A stretch of DNA of 64,000 nucleotides. Origin: Cepaea nemoralis (taxonomy: Eukaryota; Mollusca; Gastropoda; Stylommatophora; Helicidae). Each line of letters starts with the position of its first letter. Position 1 is the first letter of the stretch. The stretch lies in assembly GCA_014155875.1 (NCBI GenBank), contig JACEFZ010027105.1, positions 156,473 through 220,472 of the forward strand. The letters run 5' to 3'. Shown here in pieces: positions 33,681 to 45,742 of the stretch. The notes beneath the pieces were generated by a model. The model did no database searches. It was not told where the DNA came from and saw nothing but the letters and a program-made list of their open reading frames with translations. The translations under genes were made by a program, and so were the position numbers.

Positions 33681-33951
33681 GGATTACGAACTGTGCTGAT
33701 AACCTCTTCGCCATTGAAAGAGCTGTGAAAAAAGGCTGGACAAAAAAAAACACACACACACACACCTGGAGATCCTCCTCATGGAACGTCAAGCATTCTT
33801 TCCCCACATTGTCAAAGAACATTTCGAGCCAAAATAGGTCTTACCATCCATCTTAGAACTCACGGCTGAAAACTTTCAACATCACTGGATGAAATGAATG
33901 GTCATCATCATGCTTAATGGACAAACACAATATAGACGCCAGTAGACTTAC

Positions 33952-34259
33952 CTGTATAGTGGATTCACTTGATCCCGGACCCACCAGCCCAACAATTGGC
34001 TTGAGGTTTTTGTTGTCCAGACATGATTTAGTGGCTTCTTTTCCTTTGGGTGCTGATCCTGTGGGAGATGTGGGTACAGGGGCACCTGGAAGAGAAGGTG
34101 ATGGCACGGAAGTGTTGTTGTTGCTGCTGCTGCTTCTGGACTGGCTAGCGATGGCGTCCTTGATGAAGTCAATGCTGTTCTCCAGAGCTATGGGTGAGTA
34201 CCAGCAGGAGTCCCTAATGTCCCATCCCAGCTTGATGTCCTTGAGGCATCGATGGGTCT
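33952..34259 (-). CDS. Internal exon of a metabotropic glutamate receptor-like (class C GPCR) gene
   Basis: This is the only apparent host coding exon in the window. The minus strand encodes about 102 residues including DIKLGWDIRDSCWYSPIALE, NSIDFIKDAIASQ and KPIVGLVGPGSSESTIQ. In group I mGlu receptors (GRM1/GRM5) the N-terminal Venus-flytrap domain has the same order: LGxEIRDSCW, VALEQSIEFIRD, then KPIxGVIGPGSS. The Trp of DSCW and the Ser pair of PGSS correspond to ligand-contacting positions there. Between them lies a Ser/Asn/Pro-rich loop longer than in vertebrate homologues. The 3' edge is a consensus donor (CAG|GTAAGT, reverse complement at 33946-33954), phase 0. The proposed acceptor, TACTTCAG near 34260, has a weak pyrimidine tract, so that edge is less sure. 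I found no other exon of this gene; flanking introns appear full of repeats. Confidence 0.8.
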
Positions 34260-34454
34260 CTGAAGTAGCAATGATCACGTGCCTGTTTTATTGTTGCATG
34301 TTGCAGCCTATGGTGAGAGGTTCGACATCATTGTATCGGATTTCACCCAAACTTTTCATTCTTATACAAGACTCTAAACAGACGCGGGCAGACATAATCA
34401 AGGGATGAATAAAATTAGTGGAACTGCGGTAAAGCTGTGGAAATGTAATTTAGT

Positions 34455-34870
34455 CATAATGTGCCGATAAGCGTGGGCGGTCATGCTTCGCCACCACACT
34501 GGATCACCAGAGTCGTGTATCAGTTCTGTATTCTTGTCTCGACCATGTCACGTGGCCAGTCTATCCAGGTATTTACTTCTCTGTCATCCCCTTGTTCTCT
34601 TCTCCTCGATCTTGCCAGTTGTCACCAAGTTCTCTATTTATTTCTTCTCATAACGTGACCAACAAAATTAGACTAAGTCTAATTTCTCTAATCAGTTTAC
34701 GGTTTTCATTTGTTTCTAGTGGGACTTGGTCATTGGTTTTTCTGTCTATCCATCGTATTCTTTGCATTTTCACAGCCACCAGATGTTTTTCAGCCTGTTT
34801 GCTCATTGTCAACGCTTCACATTCACACAAATGTACGTGTTCTATGTAGCACGTCAACACTAAACAATAT
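34455..34870 (-). pseudogene. RTE reverse transcriptase C-terminal fragment
   Basis: The minus strand keeps CECEALTMSKQAEKHLVAVK, MQRIRWIDRKTNDQVPLETN and ENRKLIREIR, colinear with the 5827 copy, then loses frame. It starts at the ORF 3' end (gtgccgataagcgtgggcgg) and is cut near 34870, covering about 130 codons. It lies within about 200 bp of the receptor exon, most likely in its upstream intron. Confidence 0.8.
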
Positions 34871-34899
34871 AAACATATTAAATACTGAGTATCACAACC

Positions 34900-35156
34900 T
34901 GGCATTCTGAGATAGGTAGCAACAATTCTTTTTTTTCAGATTTTCATTTTATTTTCATGGTTCTCGCGTTTTCATCTTTCCATTCTTCCCATCCCGGTCT
35001 TATGCCTTATTGTAGTCACTGGGGGCGGGGTCTTATCTGTGATTATATGTTGTCATTTTGTGTATGTACTTGTTTTCTAATGAAGGCTATTCGTCACAAC
35101 GTCCTGTATTTTTCGTAATCCTGTTCTGCTAAAGCTGCATTACTTTGAGTTATTGT
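34900..35156. other. Nothing recognised
   Basis: T-rich sequence without a clear feature. Confidence 0.3.
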
Positions 35157-35159
35157 AAA

Positions 35160-35430
35160 CTGTGTACAGGCAGATATGCAGACTAAAAAACAGAACAAAT
35201 GGACGGATAGGCACACAGACGGACACACAGAGACAGATGGGCGGACTGGCATACAGACAGGTGGATAGATTGGACGGATAGCACACAGACGGACACACAG
35301 AGACAGATGGGCGGACTGGCATACAGACAGATGGATAGATTGACATATGGACGGGCCGAGTAGTTGATGAGTATAACAACAGAGAGACATACAGTTAGTT
35401 GATTAGTAAGATAGGCAGACAGACAGACAA
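35160..35430 (+). repeat. GACA/GACG array with a ~70-bp tandem duplication
   Basis: cacacagacggacacacaga and gcggactggcatacagacag each occur twice, about 70 bp apart. Confidence 0.85.
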
Positions 35431-35539
35431 GCATACTCTTTTGTAGTATGCACTTAATAAGATACAGTCAAATATACCAGGTAGTAAATGGTGCAATATA
35501 ATGTTTCTGTCTTCATTATGCATACAGCAAAACTAATTT

Positions 35540-35589
35540 TACACACACACACACACCCACACACATATATATATATATATATTATATAT

Positions 35590-35626
<37 letters not shown>

Positions 35627-35670
35627 CACACGCGCGCACACACACACACACCCACACACACACACCAATA
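35540..35670 (+). repeat. (CA)n(TA)n(CA)n microsatellite
   Basis: Symmetrical CA, TA and CA blocks, partly self-complementary. Confidence 0.95.
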
Positions 35671-35694
35671 CATACATCTAGAAGTCGCAACGGC

Positions 35695-35892
35695 CGAAAA
35701 GATAACAGCGCTCAGCTCTTAAACTTCCGGTGCGCTGGCGGAAGGTAGTGGGATCAATCCCTACACCGATCAGTTGGGCGTACAATTTTACTTCTCTTTC
35801 ATAAAGCAATAGCAAACAGCTGAACGTACAATTGCTTAGAAAGTTAACTTTGTGTTGGTCCTCAACATCCCGCAAAGAATATGCAATTGTCA
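35695..35892 (+). mobile_element. SINE family 1, diverged
   Basis: ttcataaagcaatagcaaac and cgcaaagaatatgcaattgt correspond to the core and 3' end. A tRNA-like ggtagtgggatcaatccct precedes. A lone 3' end (gatgtcctgtataagatatg) sits at 36030-36055. Confidence 0.7.
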
Positions 35893-35899
35893 ACCTCAG

Positions 35900-36322
35900 C
35901 CCTTTTTAACAAAATCTAGTTCTTTGCAAGGCTTCAGATTTTTCTCCCACCCGTTTGTGTGAAAACTTGCACACATCTACTCTTGCGCCGATTTTTTTTT
36001 ACTTATCAACATAATGGGCTGAGGTAAATGCGATGTCCTGTATAAGATATGCAACTTATGTATGTATATATGTTTGAGGTAATGAACGTCAAACTAGCTG
36101 GCAAATAACGCGCCAATATAACAAGGAAGAAGCGTGGGCAGGTCGGGTATAATCAAAGCAGTACGGACGCGGTTAGCGGATACTATCGAGACACCAACGA
36201 TAGCTCGATTACATGAACTGGGTGAAGCCTGGTCAGGAACATCAGTGATGCCTTCGAGAGATAGAGAGCAGATACCGTAGTCAACACTTTATGGGAACAG
36301 TGAGTGGAAACACTTCGGATGG
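35900..36322. other. Nothing recognised apart from a SINE 3' scrap
   Basis: Besides the SINE remnant at 36030-36055, no feature is supported. Confidence 0.35.
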
Positions 36323-36579
36323 CTGAGCACGTTTGGGAATGCCCAATATGCAGTGGCATCGTTCGACATACCATAACAACATACCAATTACCAACAGCTG
36401 GCTAATGCTGAGCACGTTTGGGAATGCCCAATGTGCAGTGGCATCGTTCGACATACCATAACAACATACCAATTACCAACAGCTGGCTAATGCTGAGCAC
36501 GTTTGGGAATGCCCAATGTGCAGTGGCATCGTTCGACATACCATAACAACATACCAATTACCAACAGCTGGCTAATGCT
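36323..36579 (+). repeat. 85-bp tandem triplication
   Basis: Three near-identical copies starting ctgagcacgtttgggaatgc at 36323, 36408 and 36493. High identity suggests recent duplication. Confidence 0.95.
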
Positions 36580-36869
36580 AATTACTCACAAAATGGTTGT
36601 CACCATTTTTGTCTCTGCAGCTAGCTGGGCCCATGCATCTGGACACATTCCCAGAAATAACTTCCATTTATGTGTCTCGCACAATTTACATCACCACCTG
36701 TTCTCATAGATTATTTCTAAACGCAGAAACTGTTACGTTGATTTCTACAATTACTCATCACGTTATGCAGGGTTTCACGTGCAGTTTCAATCAACGAAAT
36801 ATTCACTTAACACCTTGAGAATTTCGTTAACTCAACGTTATTTTCTCTTATCTATCTACTTTGTAGCTG

Positions 36870-37105
36870 GCTTCCTGGCCTAGAGGTTAGCGATTTTTCT
36901 CCGTAATCTCGTATACTCTCGTAAGTAACGTGACGATGGTGAGAATCAGCAGTGGTTCGAATCGCGTCGGTAACTTACAGGGTATGTGAGCCGGCCGCTC
37001 AGAAAGCAATGGCAAACTACTGAGCGTAATCTTGCCAAGAAATAAACAATCAGCTGAAAGATGCTGATGTTGACAGCAATGTCCTGTAAAGGATATGCAA
37101 ACAAC
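36870..37105 (+). mobile_element. SINE family 1, full-length copy with A and B boxes
   Basis: The A box is tggcctagagg at 36876-36886 and the B box ggttcgaatcg at 36954-36964. The core is gctcagaaagcaatggcaaa and the 3' end tcctgtaaaggatatgcaaa followed by (CAA)n. About 235 bp. A box to B box spacing (~78 bp) is longer than in a tRNA, so the head carries an insertion relative to tRNA. Confidence 0.9.
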
Positions 37106-37109
37106 AACA

Positions 37110-37245
37110 ACATATATATATATATATATTTGTATGTCTGTCTCTCTGTCCGTCCGTCTGTCAGTCCGTCCGTCTGTCTGTCTATTTGTCTATTTGTATG
37201 CTTGTCTTTTTTGTCTGCCTGTCTGTCTGAGTATCTATCTGTTTA
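37110..37245 (+). repeat. (AT)n then (TGTC/TCCG)n microsatellite
   Basis: It starts immediately after the SINE tail. Confidence 0.93.
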
Positions 37246-37276
37246 ACCCTTTTAATAATAAAGTTCTTTGTATTTA

Positions 37277-37512
37277 CCTCCCTGGCGTAGTGGTTAACGT
37301 CTTTCTCCGTAATCCCGTATATTCTCGTGAGTAACGCAGCTGTGCGAAATTCGGTAGCGAATCACGCCGCGTTGGGTACTTACGGTGTTATGTGAGCAGG
37401 TCGCTCAGAAAGCAATGGCAAACTACTGAGCGTAATCTTGCCTAGTACATCAACAGCAGATGAAAGATGCTGATGTTGAGTGCAACATCCTGTAAGGGAT
37501 ATGCAACATGAA
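37277..37512 (+). mobile_element. SINE family 1, second full-length copy
   Basis: The A box tggcgtagtgg is a perfect match to the Pol III consensus TRGCNNANNGG. The sequence cttgcctagtacatcaacag continues into ctgtaagggatatgcaacat. It supplies the uninterrupted reference for the SINE split at 56663-57986. Confidence 0.92.
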
Positions 37513-37529
37513 TAAATAATCAATAAATA

Positions 37530-38434
37530 TCAGTCATGTGCCATGCCGGAAAGCTTGACGGTCATGTCTCGCCATTTAACTCGATCACCAGAGTCGTGGA
37601 TCAGTTCAGTGTTCCTGTCTCGACCATGCCATGTGGCCAAGCCGTCCAGGTATTTACTTCTAGGTCTTTCCCTTGGTCTTTTCCCTTAGATCTTGCCAGT
37701 TGCCACCAAGTTATCCAATTTATTTCTCATAACATGTCAAAAACACTTTGACTGTCTACATCAAATTTCTCTAATCAATTTACGATTTTCATTTGTCTCC
37801 TGTTATACTAGGGCATTGGTTTTTCTGTCTGTCCATGTTATTCTTTGCATTCTCCTCAGAAAACACATTTCTGCAGCCATCAGATGTTTTTTCAGCTTGA
37901 CTGCTCATTGTCCAAGTTTCACATCCATACAAAAGAACAGGCTCTGTGTAGCACCTCAACACTATTTTTCTCGTTTCAATTGACATCTTTTTATTGGTCA
38001 GTATGTTTTCATCTTGCTAAAGGCTACTTTCGCCATGGCGATTCTTGTTCTAATCTCTTCAAGGCATCTCCCATCAGATGTTATGATTGTTCCGAGATAA
38101 TTGTACCGATTCACTTTGAAGAATATTCCCATTTATTTGTATATTACATAGTGGTATTTCGTTCTTCTTAGTGACGACCATAATCTTTGCCTTTTTACAA
38201 TTTAATTATAACCCCAGTTGTTCACTATGTGCAACAACTGCATCTATTAATTGTTGCAAATCCTGCTCATTATCTGCAATCAATACTGTATCATCTGCAT
38301 ATCTAATGTTATTGATGTTTCGATCTCCAATGGTTATTCCATTTATATCTTCTACATTTCTGAAAAAGATCTGGAGACATTACACATTCCTGTCTCACAC
38401 CTCTCTTAACAGGCTGATATTGTCCCACTTCATT
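37530..38434 (-). pseudogene. Nested host RTE, segment 4 (RT palm to 3' end)
   Basis: This is the 3'-most part of one RTE copy scattered over 37530-50300. The minus strand has RYADDTVLIADN (about 38290), then NGITIGDRNINNIR upstream of it and the C-terminal blocks CETWTMSSQAEK, GRNVFSEENAKNNMDRQKN. Its 3' end matches the copies at 5827 and 53599. It breaks at 38434 in the codons for NEVGQYQP; the preceding codons (QQAAIRIDN) appear 3.8 kb away at 42275. Several small indels make it non-functional. Confidence 0.88.
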
Positions 38435-41400
38435 GTGGTATAATAAAAACGTCCCTACCCTTTCCTATTTATGGACTCCCTTAAAAATACACAAACCCTT
38501 ACAATTACTGTTTAAGTAACTAACTTAATGTAGGAGAAAATAAAACAGCGATAGACTGACCGTGGCAGCTTAATTAATTTGGCCTTATTTTGGCCTACAT
38601 ACCTGGCCAACAGTCGTCGACTGATTGTAAAACAAAGGCCAGTGTAGCCATTTTTGGTCAGTACGACGACAAAGAACAGACATGTAAAAGTTTTCCCTTC
38701 GGGGAGAAGGCATGTTGCCTTTTAAAACCATGATTCTCTTCAAGCTATTGGTATGTTATCTACATGATTAAGATATATTTATGTATTACCTAGACCAGTA
38801 TGTTTAATTAAGAATTAGTTACAATTCTCTTAAACCAGGCTGGATGATGTTTACTAAGGAAACACAGGTGGGCGCCACGCTGTAATTTTTCCTATGTCTT
38901 ACAATTTCAAATCCATATGTTAATATCTTGTATAGGCATTATGAACTTATATCTCACTAGTAGTGCTATAATCTATGAATATTATGTGTACTGTAAAGTA
39001 TCAACTCTCATGTCTGAAACACATTCTAGAGATTTTCTCAATGTAGGAGCAGACCCCTGATTCATGCTTCATAGTAAAGAACTAGTGTCTGTCAATTTCA
39101 TATTCCATAGTTAAAACTTCTAGGCACTGTGAACAATATCTCACTATTTATGCTTAGAAATCTGCAAATAATCTATGTACTATAGAAAGGTGTTTTATCC
39201 ATGCGGGGACATACAAATGATTACGCATATTCCTGACTCGTACTTAGTCAGGGGATAAAATATTTTGCCACATTATAATCTGTAACTTGGAAATATAGTG
39301 CTAAATTTTAGTACCATTCTTTTGTTAACAGATTAGTAACCACTCCATATGAGGGTGAACATATAATCATTTCATAAAATAGTGTTAGGGACAGGCCATG
39401 TTTGAATATAAATTCATGAACAATGAAACGCGTGATGTAAATGCATGTTCGGATAGGATTCACTCCGCATCACCTCACCGTAGTAGAAACAGAAGCGAAG
39501 ATTGATGTGAATAAATTGCTTGCAATATTCAGAAGACTGGACCATGCGGCATAAGTTATTCTTATAAATACCCTCCGAATAATAGCAGTCATTGGCAAAA
39601 CATATCACAGCGATTACTATCCTCAGGTGCTGTACGCAGTGGGGGAAAACAATGGATGTTTTAGTTCATGAAGATAATTCAAAAACCTAGGCTCCCTGCA
39701 TCATCAGTATGATTATTATGTATGATTATCAGGTACTTAATATCAGAGAAATGTACATGTATGTTTTTTTTTGGTATGAGAATTTTCTCTGTTCTGATTG
39801 TAACTTTTTACTGTGGGAATATACATTTTAATGTTGCACCTTGGGACATGAGGATGTTGATAGAAGAATTCATGTGTATGTCAGTACTTAAAAGCCAATG
39901 GTGAATAGTCTTGACCTAGTGATGATTATAGTGCCGAAATGAAGACGCGGCATTAGAAACCACAGGGATTATGTATAGGCTATTCTCTTCAAGTAATGAG
40001 AGAGACAATATCAACATGTTGGATGGACAGAATGACTTCACCCATCCAATAGTCCCAGTAACAACAGAACAAAATATAAGTGAGAAAATACCTTACTCAC
40101 TATGAAGAGTCAGAATGGCTCTACTCAGCAATGAGGGACAGTGGAACATGGACACCCACTCCTTTCCCCTTCTCCCCTTGTTGTTTTGTATTTGTGTTTG
40201 TAATTGTGTTGTAAACCTTTTATCATAACACAATAGGTTAATGTTAGTGTTGTATTCTTGTCATCCCTTTTCTATAGAAGAGAAGCAGGTGGTGGTTGAA
40301 TTTGGTGGGACTATATCACTAACACTGGATCCTGGGTAAACAGCCATAAAGTGAATGTCCAAACCATAGTCTGGATCTAGCCATACCTCAATGTTTACTG
40401 CGGCGCTCAATAGCTCCATAGCGAGCAACAGATAAATTAGAAGACAACTGACGGGGTGAGTGATTAAGTCCTATTTAGTAGGAACATCCCACATGTGGAC
40501 TTCAAGATCTAATAATCTACAAAGATGAAGATCAACAGAGTAACGGACAACAGTGTATCGTCTGCTTTACGTCTGAGAAGTATCACCTATAAGCCTTATC
40601 ACTCAGCAAAATCAGTGAAACTATGGGACAATCCTACAAGTTACTAAAACTAGCAACAGTGAAAGCCCTTCAACTGTTGGTTGGATTACCAAGTTAATAT
40701 CCACAATGGATAAGTCTTCGAAAGAACATCTCACAGCTGCAAAAGGCAAACATAAGGTTTCAGCCATGCAACCCCAAGTTCTAGCTATGAACACCAACTC
40801 AAAATGGGAGAAGACACTGAACCACATAAGCCAATACAACCAAGGTACAAACTTAATATCATCTGAAACATAACTACGAAACCAGATTACCTCAAGGTTC
40901 CAAACCCTGAACACCATCAGATAAAAGACCATATGAAAGCAGCTAAATGTCTCTACATCAGCAACAAGAGGAATCATCCAATTGTTTGCAAACCTGTTAC
41001 TGTGCTGGATTCATTCATCTGTGCATATATGTAGGTATAGATCAATTGTGGCCCTAGTCACAGATACTACCATGAGATGCCTCTCAGTCATATAAAGTTC
41101 TACACTGGACTAGATAACAACGACTAACTCTTTGCTGGTCCAATGTCAACCTAAATGCCATGGGTTATAGACTCGCGACTTGGTGGGTGTAACATCTTTG
41201 TTGAACTACTTGGGATTCTGATATTAAAAGCAGAGAAGCTGAATGGACGTCTACTTGGCACCATGTATGGTGAGATGGTAAAGTACCTTCTGCAGAGCTT
41301 AAGTGGAAATTCCGGAAAGTTAGACCAACCTGAGGCCCCAAATTTCAAAAAAAGACACCGAGCCTACTGCAACAGAGTACTCGAATATTCTAGCCCGCGG

Positions 41401-42271
41401 AGGGATTTGTGATTGTGTGTAATTTCTATTATAAAGTATGATTTGCACCAGCCAATTACCAGTGACTAAATAGTAAGAACATAACTGAGTGCATTAATTC
41501 GGTACCCAGATAATGGGAAAAGGATCTAATCGACAGCAAAGATGAACTCTTAACCGCACACCAGGAGATAAATGACTATTAATTAGTTTAATTAGTAATA
41601 CAAAATGCTGTTTATATGTTGGTTTTTGTTTTCTGAAGGTAACAGGTCAGTAGTTTTTTTTTTCCAATGGTATATAGATGGTATAGTATTTTGACACCAA
41701 CTCATTATTTTTAACAATGAGAGAATGGTAAAAGGTGTCAGAAACATGTTATTTTGGGTTCTATTTACTATCTTTATTTGCCTTAATCATGAGGGAAAAT
41801 GAAAGTAGACCCAATTTGTGGTTGTTATGTTGTTTGTAATAACCTTGTTTTTTTCTGGGGTCACTGGGTACTATGTTGTAATACTGCATATCATTCCCAT
41901 GCCTGTCTGAAAATGCATAGTGTTTATTACACCTATGTATATATATGTAACTGCAGATCTTGAGTTAATACCTGAACGGTTTGTCCAAAAGTGTTGTGTA
42001 CATCAAGTAAATGTGGTGTCCAACAAGTGGTGGTATATATGTTGTGAGCAATCAATATCCTTCTAGCATCTATAGTTAATTTAAAGGGTGATGAAGTGGG
42101 AAGGGAAACCTACACACAGATGCCATTGTTTCAAGGATGGAACTCTTTCCTCCTGGGATTTGTGGTAAATATCCCGGATCACCCTGCATTCTTACCAGTG
42201 ACAGAGAATCAATAAAACCCCCTAGACATTTTAACGAACCATTCTCAGGAATTAAAATCCACATCCCACAT
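38435..42271. mobile_element. Unidentified 3.8-kb insertion inside the RTE
   Basis: It separates two RTE segments that are contiguous in the 5827 and 53599 copies. The RTE sequence att occurs at both edges (38432-38434 and 42272-42274). The insert begins gtggtataataaaaacgtcc and ends aaatccacatcccacat. Its outermost bases are weakly inverted (GTGGTAT against GTGGGAT). It is A/T-rich, mostly non-repetitive, and has only short open frames (for example 40621-40977 minus and 41155-41412 plus) that I do not recognise. No long terminal repeats are visible. It could be a DNA transposon remnant, or a rearranged segment rather than a transposition. Confidence 0.65.
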
Positions 42272-42274
42272 ATT

Positions 42275-42957
42275 ATCAATCCTTATGGCAGCTTGTTGTT
42301 TAAAATATATGTTTTTTTTACAAGTCCAATGTCTTTCCCATCAATTTATAGACCTGCAAGCATATCTACCACGTTGACATATCTTACTCTACCGAAAGCC
42401 TTTGTGTAGTCAATTAAGCAAAGATGGATATCTTTGTTTACTTCTATAGAAGGTTCAATAACTGATCGCAGCATATACACAGCATTTACTGTACCCTTTC
42501 GTTCGACAAACCCACATTGTTCTTCCCCTGTTTCAGGTTGTCTTTTCTTCATCACTCTTTGCATGATAATTCGTAGCAAAATCTTCGTGATGTGAGTCAT
42601 TATACTAATTATTCTATGTTGATCACATTCCAAGGCAATTGATTTCTTTGTGATTGCAATAAAAACAGAATTACATCATACAGAAAGTATATCTCCGGTA
42701 TCATATAGTGTGTTCAGCAGTCTGGTAACTTGATCTATTCCATATTCTTCTAAAGATTTAATCATTTCTGTTGTGATGTTATCTGAACCGGGGGGCTTGC
42801 CGGTTTTCGTATATTTAAGAACATTTCGAACCTCCATCTTCAAAATTGGCGGTCCTTCATTATTAAATCGAATATCATACTGTTCATCTCTATTATCATC
42901 ATAAAGGTTTTTCACATAATCTGACCATACCTGTAGAATCGGATCTTTTCCTATTAT
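42275..42957 (-). pseudogene. Nested host RTE, segment 3 (RT fingers and palm)
   Basis: The minus strand reads IIGKDPILQVWSDYVKNLYD, LKYTKTGKPPGSDNITTEMI, LLRIIMQRVMKKRQPETGEE and DIHLCLIDYTKAFGRVRYVN. The last block is RT motif A, and the catalytic Asp of IDY is kept. A frame break with a stop lies near 42640-42675. The upper edge carries the 13-bp sequence cttttcctattat that is duplicated at 47168-47180, the target site of the inserted LINE. Confidence 0.9.
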
Positions 42958-43049
42958 CTTCGTTTTTCGTTCGCTTGAACTATGTCTATAACTGCAGTGT
43001 TGTCTCTTGTATGAATTTAACCGTCTTTTTTCAGTTCACTCAGTGGACC

Positions 43050-44184
43050 ATTGAGTTTATCTTCCACTGTCGTCTCTTTAGGCCAGAAGGTGTGCCTAGA
43101 TATGTTATATTTTGGGCAGTCTTCGAGTATGTGCTCTGCTGTCTGCGACGCCAATCCACATGTGCACATGGCTGATTCACCAATCTTGAATTTTGTATAC
43201 ATGTGGTTGCGTAATCTATTGTGTCCTGTTCTGAGGCGCAGAATAATGACTTGTTCTGGTCTGTCCATAACGTGGTAGTCATCTTGAGCAGGTTTTGGTG
43301 GCTTTCTGACTGATTTGATCATTCTTTTCTTTTGGTGGTATGTAACAGGGCACATCAGGCTGTTCTTCTTTGGCTCCTTCCTTAGCCAATTGATCAGCTC
43401 TGTCGTTTCCGGTTACTCCACAGTGGGATGGTATCCACTGTATGGTGACCTTATGCTGACTGCTAAGTTCAGAAAGTAGTGTCCTTAGTACTGGCAATTT
43501 CCCAGACAGGAGCGCCTCGAGTACTGATTTTGCATCTGTCAGTAGCACCACAGGTTGTGTACCATTGCTGGTATTTAGTAATTTCTCTGTTGCTATCTTG
43601 ATTGCCTCAATTTCAGCATCATAGTTATGGCAGTACTTTCCTGTCGGTACTCTGGCTGTGTCCCTAGTATTATTTGGGTATTCTATGTACACTCCCGCTC
43701 CTCCATTTCGAACAGCATTTTGTGCTGACCCATCTGTGTAGACTCGGATCCAGAGGTCCTGTGGGTATTCTTCATCAAGGAAGCTGAGAGTGGCTGTTCT
43801 GCGCTGCACACTGTTCTGTTCTTCCTTGTCAAATATTCCTCTCACTTTTGTCTGGATTTGTAATGATAGTCTATGCTCATCTTTCCATGGAGTTCGCTCT
43901 GGAATAGTTGTTAGGGGGATACCAACTGTGGGCAGATCGGTGGTTTCTCTGCAGAGTCGTTTGGCCTGGTGGATAAAACTACTTCTTTTCAACCGCCCCA
44001 TAGCTAGGTTTTCAAATCTGTTCTTCATAGGGTGGCCTGGCAAGCTGAGGAACTTTTCTGCTTGTATTAGCGTTTTCGTATCTCTGCGCTCACTCAGTGC
44101 TTGTGTCCTCCCCATCTTCTCCATTTCCACTATAGGGGTTGATCTCATCCCTCCTGTGGTGACTCTAAGTGCTTGATTTTGCAC
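43050..44184 (-). pseudogene. LINE connection, RNase H domain and CCHC knuckle
   Basis: The frame 43279-44184 starts with ALRVTTGGMRSTPIVEM (RT connection). It then encodes a complete RNase H: WIRVYTDGSAQN (first Asp), YDAEIEAIKIATEKLL (Glu), VVLLTDAKSVLEALL (second Asp) and SHCGVTGNDRADQLA (last Asp). After a frameshift near 43300-43360 the terminal part reads VIILRLRTGHNRLRNHMY and CTCGLASQTAEHILEDCP, a CxC-H-C knuckle typical of LINE C-termini. RNase H would degrade the RNA template. Only the junction, not the active site, is broken. Confidence 0.93.
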
Positions 44185-44425
44185 CTTGTCCAGCTCTTGT
44201 AGTGTGGTTTTTGATGCTGAACACCACGCAGTTGACCCATATTCCAGGTGTGGTCGTATGCTCTGTTGGTAAACTTTGCTAAGTATTTTCCCACTGGCTC
44301 CCCATGTGGTTCCACTTAGCTTTCTCAGGATGGCTATTTTCCTTCTGGCTTTTGCTACTGCTTTGTTGATGTGCTTTCTCCATGTCAGCCTGCCATCAAC
44401 TGTTACTCCAAGGTATGTTGGTTCT

Positions 44426-45310
44426 TTATCTTCTCTTAGGGGTGTTCCATTTATCTGGATGATCCCTGCCTTTTGTTTTGGAAGAGAGGGTAAATAGAGT
44501 GGTGCTGCACTTGTCAGTGTTTATGCTGACACACCATCTATTTGCCCATGCAGCAAATGTATCTACAGCTCTTTGTAGCAATTTGGTGGCCACTGATGCA
44601 TGTTCATTTGTGCTCCATAGAAACCAGGTCATCGGCGTACATTGCCGCTTTAATTCCATGCGGTAGATTAGCAACAAGATCATTGATGAAGATTAGAAAA
44701 AGTGTGGGGGACAAGACTCCGCCCTGGGGAACACCGTGACGCAGTAGTACTTTCTTGCTCTTGAGTCCGTCTATCTGTACTCGGGCTCTTCTGTTGTGCA
44801 AGTATGCTTTCACCCATTTGTACATTCTTCCATTGACTTTGCAGTTTCTCAGTTTCTTCATCAGACCTTCTTTCCAGACTTTGTCAAAGGCTTTCTTCAG
44901 ATCTATCCATGCCGCAAGCACCAGCTTCTTCTCTTGGAATGCATCCTCAATTTCTTGAGAGAGGTAGGTTGTCTGATCTTCCGTAGAGTAGCACTGCCTA
45001 AAGCCAGCCTGCTGTGGCACAAGGATGTTTTTACTTTCAATGTACCACTGCAGTCTGTGATTGATGATGCGCTCCAGTGTTTTGCAGAGACAGCTGGTGA
45101 GGCTAATTGGTCTGTAGCTAGAGGCAATGGAACCATCTTTCCCTGATTTTAGGAGGGGTATCATGATTGCTTCTCTCCAGGCTTGTGGAACACTGCCTAA
45201 GGTCCAGCTGTTATTGAAGATCTGCAACAGCTTTGCTTTGGCCTCTGTTCCTAGGTTCCTGATCATTTCATTGGAGATACCATCAGCTCCTGGTGACTTT
45301 CTCATTTTCA
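44426..45310 (-). pseudogene. LINE reverse transcriptase domain
   Basis: The open minus-strand frame contains RKSPGADGISNEMIRNLG, SYRPISLTSCLCKTLERIIN, LVLAAWIDLKKAFDKVW (motif A), VLLRHGVPQGGVLSPTLF (motif B) and IKAAMYADDLV (motif C, YADD near 44628-44639). Just after YADD the frame shifts; WANRWCVSINTDKCSTTLF (motif D/E region) follows in another frame to 44426. The catalytic Asp residues are all intact, so the damage is only by frameshift. Upstream, 45311-45743 is a linker with two overlapping broken frames. Confidence 0.93.
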
Positions 45311-45742
45311 GTTTTGATATGGCTAGCTCCAGTTCGCTGATTGTGATGGGTGCCTCCAGAACCTCATGTACTATTTCCTTCTGTCCTGTATGTTGTCGTT
45401 TCTCTCAAATCTCTTGTTGTTTCTCTGGACTAATTTTGATATTGTTATCTTGTGCGAATGAGTCCGAATAATGGTCAGCTGCTTGCTTTCTTGTTAAGAT
45501 GTTTCCATCTTTATGTAATGCAATTTTTGAGTTTCTCCCTGTGCCCTCATCGTTAAGTTGTTTTATTAGCTTCCACAATTTCCTTGTGTCTCTTTCAAAG
45601 TTCAGAGACTCCTGTTTTCTCCTGCCAGCTTTTCCGTCTAGCCTGCAGCTTGGCCCTTTGAAATTTGGCTTTTGCGTGCTGGAATTTATTGTGGTGCTCT
45701 TGGCTGGGTGTGGCCTCTGCTTGCTTTCTACACACTTCCACA

